Assembly: GCA_001421175.1 (NCBI GenBank)
Contig: LJKL01000013.1
Location: 37,032-101,031 of the forward strand
Direction of reading: 5' to 3'
Source: Methanomassiliicoccales archaeon RumEn M2
Lineage (GTDB): Archaea; Thermoplasmatota; Thermoplasmata; Methanomassiliicoccales; Methanomethylophilaceae
DNA: 64,000 nt
In this document: positions 36,629 through 44,291 of the stretch, piece by piece
Position numbering within the stretch: the first letter of the stretch is position 1
Layout: each line of letters begins with the position of its first letter
The notes under the pieces: generated by a model
The model's input: the letters and a program-made list of their open reading frames with translations, nothing else
Database searches by the model: none
What the model was told of the DNA's origin: nothing
Translations under genes and position numbers: made by a program

Positions 36629-37123
36629 ATGGCATCCCCGAATACAGAATTTATGGATGAGGTCGCCGCCTACGGCGGTGGCGATGTCAAAATGTGCTTC
36701 CAGTGCGGTACATGCACTGCGAGCTGCCCGTCCGGGAAGCTGACCTCCTACAGAACGAGGAAGCTCATGAGGATGGCTCAGCTCGGACTGAAAGAAGAGG
36801 CAATCGGCAGCGAGGACCTCTGGATGTGCACCACCTGCTACGCATGCCAGGAGAGGTGCCCCCGCGGCGTTCCGATAGTGGATGTCGTGATCGCTCTGAG
36901 GAACATAGCGGTTGCGGAAGGCCACATGTACGAGGCCCACAAGAAGACCGCGGACGCCCTTGCCAAGTACGGCCACGCAGTGTCCGTCAACGACAGCGTC
37001 AAGAAGATGAGGACAGACCTCGGGCTTCCTGAGATACCCCCCACGGTATTGGCGAACCCGAAGGCGAAGAAGGACCTGGACAAGATATTGACCGTCACAG
37101 GCTTCGACAAGATCACGGGGTGA
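36629..37123 (+). CDS. hdrC: CoB-CoM heterodisulfide reductase subunit HdrC
   Basis: HdrC is the two-cluster iron-sulfur subunit that passes electrons to HdrB during reduction of the heterodisulfide of coenzymes M and B, the last step of methanogenesis. Two 4Fe-4S motifs are visible: CFQCGTCTASCPSG and CTTCYACQERCPRG. The 164-residue length is usual for a soluble HdrC. I chose the ATG at 36629 (MASPNTEFMDEV); the upstream frame includes the promoter. hdrB follows after 6 bases, and hdrA is absent from the window. Confidence 0.93.
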   Translation: MASPNTEFMDEVAAYGGGDVKMCFQCGTCTASCPSGKLTSYRTRKLMRMAQLGLKEEAIGSEDLWMCTTCYACQERCPRGVPIVDVVIALRNIAVAEGHMYEAHKKTADALAKYGHAVSVNDSVKKMRTDLGLPEIPPTVLANPKAKKDLDKILTVTGFDKITG

Positions 37124-37129
37124 TTCAAA

Positions 37130-37987
37130 ATGGCAAAATCAAACAAGAAATACGTGTTCTTCCTGGGCTGCATAGCGCCTCTCAGGTATCCCGGCATAGA
37201 GAAATCCACGAGAGTGGTCTTTGAAGCTCTCGGTGTCGAGCTCGTTGAGATGGAGGATGCAAGCTGCTGCCCCGCCCCCGGTGTGATAAGGGCCTTCAAC
37301 AAGAAGACCTGGCTCGCCGCGGCCGCAAGGAACCTTGCGCTGGCAGAGAAGAAGGGCCTTGACGTTCTGACCATCTGCAACGGATGCTACGGCTCCCTGT
37401 TCGACGCAGCTCACGAGCTCAACCACGACAAGAAGCTCCTGGCTGAGGTCAACGAGGTTCTCGCCGAGATAGGGATGGAGTACAAGGGCACCACCAACGT
37501 CAGGCACTTCGCCGAGGTCCTGTACAAGGACATAGGCATCGAGGCCATAAAGGCCAAGATCACGAAGCCTCTGGACTACAAGATCGCAACCTTCTACGGA
37601 TGCCACTTCCTGAAGCCCAGCAAGATAAAGGAGCTGGACGACCCGGAGAACCCCCACATGCTGGACGAGCTAGTGGAGGCCACCGGTGCGAAGAGCATGC
37701 CCAGGAAGCAGAGGACCATGTGCTGCGGAGCCGGAGGAGGCCTCAGGGCCGGATTCCCGGAGACCGCGACGAAGTACACAGTCAATAACCTGGAGAACAT
37801 CAAAGCCTCCGGAGCGGAGTACATCGTGGATGTCTGCCCCTTCTGCCACCTGCAGTTCGATGCGGGTCAGAAGGGAACGGGATTCGCGATACCTGTTCTC
37901 CACCTCTCCCAGCTCTACGGGATCGCGATGGGCATGGATGCCAAATCCCTCGGCATCGCTACCCACGTTACGCCTGTGAAGCTGTAA
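37130..37987 (+). CDS. hdrB: CoB-CoM heterodisulfide reductase subunit HdrB
   Basis: HdrB holds the two non-cubane 4Fe-4S clusters where the CoM-S-S-CoB disulfide is reduced. The two CCG-type repeats are visible as CCPAPG with CNGCYGSLFD (N-terminal) and CCGAGGG with CPFCHLQFD (C-terminal). At 285 residues it is a normal soluble HdrB. It is co-transcribed with hdrC and followed by a strong hairpin. Confidence 0.95.
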   Translation: MAKSNKKYVFFLGCIAPLRYPGIEKSTRVVFEALGVELVEMEDASCCPAPGVIRAFNKKTWLAAAARNLALAEKKGLDVLTICNGCYGSLFDAAHELNHDKKLLAEVNEVLAEIGMEYKGTTNVRHFAEVLYKDIGIEAIKAKITKPLDYKIATFYGCHFLKPSKIKELDDPENPHMLDELVEATGAKSMPRKQRTMCCGAGGGLRAGFPETATKYTVNNLENIKASGAEYIVDVCPFCHLQFDAGQKGTGFAIPVLHLSQLYGIAMGMDAKSLGIATHVTPVKL

Positions 37988-37993
37988 ACCCAA

Positions 37994-38018
37994 AAAGGGG
38001 GGGCACGACCCCCCCTTT
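37994..38018 (+). terminator. Strong hairpin after hdrB
   Basis: A stem of ten base pairs, aaaggggggg with ccccccctttt-type complement, encloses the loop cacga. It starts 7 bases after the hdrB stop and is followed by a T-rich stretch (cttatttttc), so it probably ends or stabilises the hdrCB transcript. Confidence 0.6.
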
Positions 38019-38249
38019 CACTTATTTTTCTGTTCTGTCCGATGCCTGTCCGCGCTTGTTTTCAGCTATCGAAATTCGGGCAATCAATATATACAGGCGG
38101 TACTGCACTTCAAGGAATTAATATTACAAATGTGTTAAATCAAAACATGCTGGCTATCCTTTTCTGAAAGGAGGTCGGTGCGCAGCCGTACGAACAAAGC
38201 ATTTTATACGACCACGGAATCCCGCTGTATATCGTAATGGAGGGTCCTG
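38019..38249 (+). other. 231-base intergenic region before rps3ae
   Basis: No protein gene is seen. A tttatac element at about 38203-38209 lies about 40 bases before rps3ae and is its likely TATA box. A separate TATA-like aatatatac at about 38085 suggests a second start site further upstream; no RNA gene could be recognised there. Confidence 0.4.
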
Positions 38250-38966
38250 ATGGCAGCAAAGAAATCGAAAGGCACGTCCCGCAAGATCAAGGATAAGTGG
38301 AAGGCAAAAGAGTGGTACAAGGTACATGCATCCCGCATGTTCAACGAGGCCGAGATCGGCGAGACGCCGGCAGCGGATCCCGCGACACTTATCGGCAGGA
38401 CCGCAGAGGTCACTGTTCAGGAGCTCACGGGCGATTTCTCCAAGATGCATATCAAGGTAAAATTCAAGATTAACTCCGTGGATGGCTACAACGCCAAATC
38501 CGTCTTCGTCGGCCACAGCCTTACGAGCGAATACGTCAGGAGACTGACCAGAAGGAAGAAGACCAAGACCGACCACGTCGTGGACGTGAAGACGAAGGAC
38601 GGTTTCGTCATCAGGATAAAGCCCATGTCCATCGCAGAGAAGCGCATACAGGCGTCCCAGGAGGATGCTATGAGGCGCATAATGCACGATGTCCTCATGC
38701 AGATGGGTGTTGAGAACAATCTCTCCGACATAATCAAGGCGATAATATCAGGAGATATGGCCAGGGACCTTGCCAAGGCCTGCCGCACCATAATGCCCAT
38801 GAAGCGCATAGAGATCCGCAAGTCCGAGATACTCGAGTTCGCAGAAGAGAACGATTCTGCCATAGAAGCCCCCAAGGAGGAAGCTCCGGAAGAGGACGGG
38901 CCTGAGGAGGGATCCGCCGAGGAGACCTCTGAGGAAAAGGAGCCGGAAGAGGAATCCGAAGAGTGA
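38250..38966 (+). CDS. rps3ae: Ribosomal protein eS1 (S3Ae)
   Basis: A small-subunit protein at the mRNA exit side, found only in archaea and eukaryotes. Family marks include WYKVHASRMFNEAEIGETPA, VGHSLTSEYVRRLTRRK and PMKRIEIRKSEIL. The first 205 residues match the family; the last 35 are an unusual highly acidic tail rich in glutamate (APKEEAPEEDGPEEGS...). tRNA-Met follows. Confidence 0.96.
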   Translation: MAAKKSKGTSRKIKDKWKAKEWYKVHASRMFNEAEIGETPAADPATLIGRTAEVTVQELTGDFSKMHIKVKFKINSVDGYNAKSVFVGHSLTSEYVRRLTRRKKTKTDHVVDVKTKDGFVIRIKPMSIAEKRIQASQEDAMRRIMHDVLMQMGVENNLSDIIKAIISGDMARDLAKACRTIMPMKRIEIRKSEILEFAEENDSAIEAPKEEAPEEDGPEEGSAEETSEEKEPEEESEE

Positions 38967-39003
38967 TCCTCCTCCAGAAACCCCTTAACCAAACGAATTA
39001 AAT

Positions 39004-39111
39004 GCCGAGGTGGCTCAGCCTGGTGGAGCGTCGGACTCATAGGGTTCCGGTCTAATAACGGCCTCTTCCAGGGAAATCCGAAGGTCCTGGGTTCGAACCC
39101 CAGCCTCGGCA
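39004..39111 (+). tRNA. tRNA-Met (anticodon CAT) with intron at 37/38
   Basis: The acceptor GCCGAGG pairs with CCTCGGC; the anticodon stem TCGGA/TCCGA encloses the loop CTCATAA, with anticodon CAT. A 34-base intron at 39042-39075 interrupts the loop after position 37. A discriminator A at 39111 is followed by an encoded CCA. An elongator tRNA-Met is most likely, since that gene commonly carries this intron in archaea, but tRNA-Ile2 also has CAT. Confidence 0.88.
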
Positions 39112-39165
39112 CCAATATTCCATACTGAGCAATGCTCTTTTATTCTCTAATACTTACTTGGGCTG

Positions 39166-40371
39166 ATGAGGCTCATAATCTACACAGGGAAAGGCGGAGT
39201 GGGGAAGACATCTGTTTCTGCAGCGACCGCCCGTCTGCTTGCCAAGAAAGGGTACAGAACCATCATCATGAGCACAGACTCCGCCCATTCTCTGGGCGAT
39301 TCGCTCGGTATAACCCTTCCGAATGACATCCAGACGGTAGATGAGAACCTGGATGCGCTGGAGATAGACATAATCCATGAGATGCGCACCCGGTGGGCTG
39401 ACATAAGCCGGTACATATCCGCGCTGATGATCTCTCAGGGGATGGGGGAGATAACCGCGGAGGAAATGGCGATAATCCCCGGCATGGAGATGGTGGCCGC
39501 GCTGTTCTACGTTCTCTCCTTTGAAGAGGAGGACAAGTATGACGTGGTCGTTATGGACACTCCCCCCACAGGAGAGACCCTGCGGCTTCTCAGCTTCCCG
39601 GACATGTCCAATTGGTACATCGACAAGGTGTATGCTCTCATGAAGAGGTTCATAGGGCTCGCAAGGGTGACGGTGGGCAAGTTCATGGATTTCCCTCTGC
39701 CGGACAAGGCTGTCATGAACAGCATAGAGGAGATGAAGAACAGGATGAACAAAGTCAAGGCCGTGCTGGAGGATCCTCAGAAGACCACCGTGCGCCTCGT
39801 CATGAATCCGGAGCGCATGGTTATAAGCGAGACCATGCGCGCTTACACCTACATATGCCTCTACAACAAGAACGTGGAATGTCTCATAATAAACAAGATC
39901 TATCCCAAGGAGGACCTCTCAGGTTCAGAATTCTTCAGGGAGAAGCTTGAGGAGCAGGACAAGCACCTGAAGCAGATAGATGACGCATTCAGCGAGCTAA
40001 AGATCATGAAGGCATATCAGATGTCCACCGAGCTCGTGGGCCCGGAGAAGCTGGATCTCATGGCGCAGATGATCTTCGGCGACTCCGATCCCATAGAGGT
40101 TTATGCGAAAGAGAGCCCCATGCGCTTCCTCACCGTGGACGGCATAGATGAGATGAGGCTGAAAATGCCCTTCGTGAAGAAGAGCAGCATAGAGCTGTTC
40201 AAGGGAGAGAGCGGCACCCTGGTAGTGCATGTTGGCAGTCAGAAGAGAACGGTCTCCCTCCCGGCGACCCTGGTGGATGCCGAGGTCTTGGGAGCCGAGC
40301 TTGCCGACGGGGAGCTGATAGTTAAACTAAAACGGAAGAATGCGGATACTAAGAGCAAGAGGAAGGTGTGA
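39166..40371 (+). CDS. ArsA/GET3-family ATPase
   Basis: A 401-residue P-loop ATPase. The deviant Walker A motif GKGGVGKTS is at residues 8-16, and the switch region DTPPTGETLRLLSFPD is present. It has one ATPase unit followed by a C-terminal domain (PFVKKSSIELFKGESGTLVVHVGSQKRTVSLPATL), as in archaeal GET3-like proteins. Archaeal members are linked to tail-anchored protein insertion or metalloid handling; no arsenic gene is adjacent. A small coiled-coil protein gene follows after 3 bases. Confidence 0.9.
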   Translation: MRLIIYTGKGGVGKTSVSAATARLLAKKGYRTIIMSTDSAHSLGDSLGITLPNDIQTVDENLDALEIDIIHEMRTRWADISRYISALMISQGMGEITAEEMAIIPGMEMVAALFYVLSFEEEDKYDVVVMDTPPTGETLRLLSFPDMSNWYIDKVYALMKRFIGLARVTVGKFMDFPLPDKAVMNSIEEMKNRMNKVKAVLEDPQKTTVRLVMNPERMVISETMRAYTYICLYNKNVECLIINKIYPKEDLSGSEFFREKLEEQDKHLKQIDDAFSELKIMKAYQMSTELVGPEKLDLMAQMIFGDSDPIEVYAKESPMRFLTVDGIDEMRLKMPFVKKSSIELFKGESGTLVVHVGSQKRTVSLPATLVDAEVLGAELADGELIVKLKRKNADTKSKRKV

Positions 40372-40374
40372 GAT

Positions 40375-40899
40375 ATGGCAGAGGATACAACCAAGGGCGG
40401 TTTCACGGATCCGGAGCTGGAGAGCTTCGTCAAAGAGAACAGGGAGATGCTGGAGAGGATGATGCGCCAGGAGAAGGAGATGGCAAGCAGATTCTACCAA
40501 AGCGGGGCCTCAAGAGCTGAGGAGCTTAAGAGCAGGGCCGAGGAGAAGACCATCGAGTTCATAGCGGCGGTCACGGACCCGGAGATACACAGGCATTTCA
40601 TGATGGCAGGTTTTGAATTCCTGATGGGAGTGAATGCCATGATGAAGGCCATGCCGATGCCTGAGGTCGTCAAGACCACCATGGAATTGGCAAAGGAGAC
40701 GCGGGAAAAGACCTTCGAGGAGGCAAAGGAGAACTATTCGAAGAAGAAGGCTGCTTCCGAAAGCAGCGGACCCGTTTCCCAGAAGATAGAGATCGTTGAG
40801 AAGCAGGACAGTGAGGAAGCAGCTCCGAAGAAGAAGACCTATGCCCGGAAGACCGCTGTGAAGAAGATACCTTTGAAGGACGAAACCGAGTCATCATGA
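40375..40899 (+). CDS. Hypothetical helical protein, partner gene of the ArsA-like ATPase
   Basis: I do not recognise this 174-residue protein. It is charged and mainly helical (ELESFVKENREMLERMMRQEKEMASRFYQ), with one hydrophobic patch near residues 78-95 (FMMAGFEFLMGVNAMMKAM) and a lysine-rich tail (KKKTYARKTAVKKIP). It lies between the ArsA-like ATPase and AMMECR1 genes, overlapping the latter by 4 bases, so it may act with the ATPase. Coding status is well supported by the tight packing. Confidence 0.75.
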   Translation: MAEDTTKGGFTDPELESFVKENREMLERMMRQEKEMASRFYQSGASRAEELKSRAEEKTIEFIAAVTDPEIHRHFMMAGFEFLMGVNAMMKAMPMPEVVKTTMELAKETREKTFEEAKENYSKKKAASESSGPVSQKIEIVEKQDSEEAAPKKKTYARKTAVKKIPLKDETESS

Positions 40900-41483
40900 A
40901 CGGCGAGGTTGCCGTTAGGCTTGCCAGAAGGGCAGTGGATGCGGAAGCCGCAGGGAGAGCCATATCGAAAGAGGAGATCCCCGCAGGGATGGAGTCCCCG
41001 AAGGGTGTGTTCGTTACACTGAAGACATATCCCGAGGGCAGACTGAGAGGATGCATAGGGTATCCTGAGCCGGTACTTCCCCAGGGAGAGGCCATAATCG
41101 CTTCTGCGGTGTCAGCGGCAAGCAGGGACCCGAGATTCAGTCCGGTCTCAGAGAAGGAGACGGATTCTATAACGGTCGAGGTCACGATACTCACCGTTCC
41201 CGAGACGATCAAAGGCCCGAAGAGCGAACTGCCGTCAAGGATAGTCATAGGCAGGGACGGGCTCATAATAAGCTGCAGAGGTCGCAGAGGCCTGCTCCTG
41301 CCTCAGGTCCCGGAGGAGTGGGGATGGGATCAGAAGGAGTATCTGGCACAGCTTTCTGTGAAGGCAGGTCTTCCTCCGGACGCATGGATGCGCCCGGATG
41401 CGGAGATACAATGGTTCAGAGGAAAGGTTTTCACAGAGGAGACACCTCGCGGCAATGTCGTAGAGGTGATCTCACGGACTTAG
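40896..41483 (+). CDS. AMMECR1-domain protein
   Basis: A 195-residue protein of the AMMECR1 family. The conserved tract RLRGCIGYPEPVLPQGEAIIASAVSAASRDPRF lies near residues 50-80, with LLLPQVPEEWGWDQKEYLAQLSVKAGL later. The function of the family is unresolved; members are often next to radical-SAM or nucleotide genes. It ends in TAG at 41481-41483, immediately followed by TGA, and its end overlaps the pyrC start. Confidence 0.88.
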   Translation: MNGEVAVRLARRAVDAEAAGRAISKEEIPAGMESPKGVFVTLKTYPEGRLRGCIGYPEPVLPQGEAIIASAVSAASRDPRFSPVSEKETDSITVEVTILTVPETIKGPKSELPSRIVIGRDGLIISCRGRRGLLLPQVPEEWGWDQKEYLAQLSVKAGLPPDAWMRPDAEIQWFRGKVFTEETPRGNVVEVISRT

Positions 41484-42727
41484 TGATAGAGGGCAGATTC
41501 TTCATAAACGGGGAGCTCAAGAGCACAGCCGTAGGCATCGAGGACGGGAGGATCGCAACGATAGGCAATCTTGTCCGCGGAGGCGATGAGAGGATCGACC
41601 TCGGGGACCGCATAGTCCTGCCGGGATTCATGGACCCCCATGTTCACTTCAGGGACCCGGGAATGACCGGTAAGGAGGATTTCGGCACAGGAACGATGTC
41701 GGCGCTGAATGCGGGAGTGACCTGTATCCTGGATATGCCAAACACCAAACCGCCTGTGACGGGCATCAAGACGCTGGAGAGCAAGAAGAGGGCGGTCAGT
41801 TCCAAAGCGTATGTGGATTACGGTCTGTTCGCCGCAATCACCAAGAATCTGGATGTGGCCGCAGTCGCGGACCGTGTGGCCGGTTTCAAGCTTTTCATGG
41901 GTTCGACCACAGGCAGGATCCTGATGAATGACGATGCCCTGATAGAACGTGCCATGGCGGCGATAGCTCCCACCGGCAAGAGGATAAGCGTTCATGCGGA
42001 GGATGACAACCTCATACGCCGGGACGGGGAGAGGAACGACAGGGATCATATGCGCAACCGCCCACCTGAGGCGGAGCACAGCGCCATAAGGCGGTTGGGA
42101 AGGTACAGGGGAATGCCGCTTAACATATGCCACGTTACGAACGCGGAATCCCTGGCTCTCGCATCATCCTTCGGATTTGCGACGGAGGTAACCCCCCACC
42201 ATCTGCTTCTGGATTCCTCAGGGGAGGACGGTGCGCTGCTGAAGGTGAACCCTCCTCTGAGGGACCGGTCCACAAGAGAGAAGCTCTTCGCCGCATTCAT
42301 AAGAGGCAAGGCGACCATGATCGGGACAGATCACGCCCCCCATACGCTTACGGACAAATCCTCTGATTACGATCGGGCGCCCAGCGGGGTGCCCGGGGTG
42401 GAGACGGCAGTGCCGATGTTCATGGCCATGGTGAAGAAAGGCGAGATGAACCTCGGAGAGCTGGTGCGCATGGGATCAACGAACCCGGCCAAGGCGTTCT
42501 CTGTGAGGAAAGGGAAGATCGCCAAGGGGTATGATGCGGACTTCGCCGTGTTCGACCCCAGGAAGATGGCGCCCATAGATGCGAATGTTCTACATAGCAA
42601 GGCAGGTTACACCCCCTACGAGGGGAAGGACGCGATCATGGCGGACACAGTGATAGTCAGGGGCAATGTGCAGATGAGGGGAGGGGAGTTCTGCGGCTCC
42701 CGCTGCGGAGAGGATCTCTTTGATTGA
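41483..42727 (+). CDS. pyrC: Dihydroorotase
   Basis: A 414-residue cyclic amidohydrolase of pyrimidine synthesis that makes dihydroorotate from carbamoyl aspartate. Metal-binding motifs are PHVHFRDPGMTGKEDF near the N-terminus, ISVHAEDD, ICHVTN and TDHAPHT. A GTG at 41483 in the overlap with the AMMECR1 stop gives the expected VIEGRFFINGELK start; the longer frame lies in the preceding gene. The last bases overlap the next gene. Confidence 0.94.
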   Translation: MIEGRFFINGELKSTAVGIEDGRIATIGNLVRGGDERIDLGDRIVLPGFMDPHVHFRDPGMTGKEDFGTGTMSALNAGVTCILDMPNTKPPVTGIKTLESKKRAVSSKAYVDYGLFAAITKNLDVAAVADRVAGFKLFMGSTTGRILMNDDALIERAMAAIAPTGKRISVHAEDDNLIRRDGERNDRDHMRNRPPEAEHSAIRRLGRYRGMPLNICHVTNAESLALASSFGFATEVTPHHLLLDSSGEDGALLKVNPPLRDRSTREKLFAAFIRGKATMIGTDHAPHTLTDKSSDYDRAPSGVPGVETAVPMFMAMVKKGEMNLGELVRMGSTNPAKAFSVRKGKIAKGYDADFAVFDPRKMAPIDANVLHSKAGYTPYEGKDAIMADTVIVRGNVQMRGGEFCGSRCGEDLFD

Positions 42728-43823
42728 TATCGACTACTCCGGTTTGAGCGGCAGGAAGGCGGAATGCCTCCCGGGATGCGGTATGTGCTGTCTGTGCCAG
42801 CCTGAAATATTGCCGCAAGAGCGCTCATATTTTAGAACATCCCATCCGAAGGCCATGGTGCGGAACGGCTCGGGCGGATTCTCCATAGCGCTGAAGAAAG
42901 GACAGGGATCCTGTGTGTTCCTGAATAACAGGAAGTGCGACATTTACGGCAAAAGGCCGACCTTCTGCAGGCAGTATCCTTTCCATTTCTATGCGGGGGA
43001 CAGGATATCCGCAGAGCTCGATCTTTCGTGCAGGGGTGTCTGGACGGGCAGGGGTGCGGATGCGGAATCAGAGGCCAGGCAGATAGCATCCGAGTCCCAG
43101 GACCGCATGGTGAAGGCTCTCAGGGAGTCCAAGGCTGTTTACGAGGAGTTCTATTCGATATGCACAGATGCCGGTGTGATGGGGGACACGCAGTCAATAA
43201 GGGCAGATATCAGCTCGAACATCCAGAGATTCGCGGACCCGATGAGCATAGCCGAGATCCTGGCGGCGGCCCTTGATGATGACCCCCTTTCCGTATCCGG
43301 AATAGATTTCCGCGGTGAAGCGGACCCGGAGGAGCTGAGGGCGGAGGCCATGGAAGCCTCCCTGTCATCGATGTCCTCGGAGGACCCTCTGAATCTTCCT
43401 GTGTATTGTGGCCAGGACTTCGGGTGGAACATGTTCCAGGCATCCGGGGACAGGGTCACATGGTACCTCCTGACGGACGCAGGGGATCTGGAGGAAGTGG
43501 ACTCCGTAAGGCCGGAATCGATACAGCTGGGGAAGCCGGATGCGGAAGGCATGCGGGTTCTGACCGATTACATAGGGTTGTTGAACTCCCGGGAGAGCTT
43601 CCTAGGCAGCGTATTCTACAAGATGGACGACCTGGGATATGAGGACCCGATGGAGAACGTTTACGCAGGATCGTTGGCGGCATCGGTTGCCGATCTCATG
43701 TGGAGGGCATCCATGCTGGATGCCTTCATGGGGACAGGCTTCGGCGCAGACGGCATCCGGGAAACGATAATATTCTATGACATGGACAGGCTGGACGCTC
43801 CCGCCGTGGGCGCATTCATATAA
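42720..43823 (+). CDS. YkgJ-family cysteine-cluster protein
   Basis: The N-terminal 110 residues have the family cysteine cluster: CLPGCGMCCLCQPE, then GSCVFLNNRKCDIYGKRPTFCRQYPF. This may bind zinc or an iron-sulfur cluster. The rest of the 367 residues is helical with no known domain, longer than the usual YkgJ protein (about 100-250). A TTG start overlaps pyrC; another start further in is possible. Function unknown. Confidence 0.8.
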   Translation: MIDIDYSGLSGRKAECLPGCGMCCLCQPEILPQERSYFRTSHPKAMVRNGSGGFSIALKKGQGSCVFLNNRKCDIYGKRPTFCRQYPFHFYAGDRISAELDLSCRGVWTGRGADAESEARQIASESQDRMVKALRESKAVYEEFYSICTDAGVMGDTQSIRADISSNIQRFADPMSIAEILAAALDDDPLSVSGIDFRGEADPEELRAEAMEASLSSMSSEDPLNLPVYCGQDFGWNMFQASGDRVTWYLLTDAGDLEEVDSVRPESIQLGKPDAEGMRVLTDYIGLLNSRESFLGSVFYKMDDLGYEDPMENVYAGSLAASVADLMWRASMLDAFMGTGFGADGIRETIIFYDMDRLDAPAVGAFI

Positions 43824-43877
43824 GGGCGCGCACGGCAACGTTAAAATAGTCAATCATTTATGGTCGTGCCGGTGGCT

Positions 43878-44096
43878 ATGATGATGAAACCCCTGTCTGT
43901 TATCCAGTCCTCGGTCGGCAAGAATGTGATCGTTGAGATGAAGGGCAAGAGAGAGTACAGGGGAGTCCTTGACGGCTACGACCCTCATATGAACGTCGTG
44001 CTGAAGAACGCCGAGGAGAGGGTGGACGGCGTTGCGAAAAGGAAACTCAGCATAGCCATAGTCCGCGGGGACAACGTAATTTACATTTCACCTTAA
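43878..44096 (+). CDS. lsm: Sm-like (LSm) RNA-binding protein
   Basis: A short Sm-fold protein (about 72 residues), which forms a ring that binds U-rich RNA. Sm motif 1 is KNVIVEMKGKREYRGVLDGYDPHMNVVLKNA and Sm motif 2 is IVRGDNVIYISP. I place the start at 43878; an upstream ATG at 43860 is possible. The order lsm-rpl37e-purF is conserved in many euryarchaea. Confidence 0.93.
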   Translation: MMMKPLSVIQSSVGKNVIVEMKGKREYRGVLDGYDPHMNVVLKNAEERVDGVAKRKLSIAIVRGDNVIYISP

Positions 44097-44108
44097 GGGG
44101 AGAGGAAC

Positions 44109-44279
44109 ATGGGAAAAGGTACACCATCACAGGGAAGGCACAACAGCCATAAGGTTCACATTCCGTGCCGCAGGTGCGGAAAGCACGCCTATCATGCCAG
44201 AAGGGGCGAATGCGCCTCCTGCGGATACGGCAAGACCGCTAAGCTGAGATCATACACCTGGGCAAAAGCTCACGATTGA
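44109..44279 (+). CDS. rpl37e: Ribosomal protein eL37
   Basis: A 56-residue zinc-binding large-subunit protein, opening MGKGTPSQGRHNSHKVHI. Four cysteines (C20, C23, C35, C38, in CRRC and CASC) form the zinc ribbon. The gene lies 12 bases after lsm and 12 bases before purF, with a purine-rich ribosome binding site (aggggagagg). Confidence 0.97.
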   Translation: MGKGTPSQGRHNSHKVHIPCRRCGKHAYHARRGECASCGYGKTAKLRSYTWAKAHD

Positions 44280-44291
44280 GACGGTGCACTC

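Noticed and set aside
38004..38018. Hairpin after hdrB as a repeat element
   Set aside because: Only one copy was found; its place and T-rich flank fit a terminator better.
39004..39111. tRNA with CAT as tRNA-Ile2 rather than tRNA-Met
   Set aside because: The canonical intron at 37/38 is common in elongator tRNA-Met, and the acceptor fits it; tRNA-Ile2 cannot be fully excluded.
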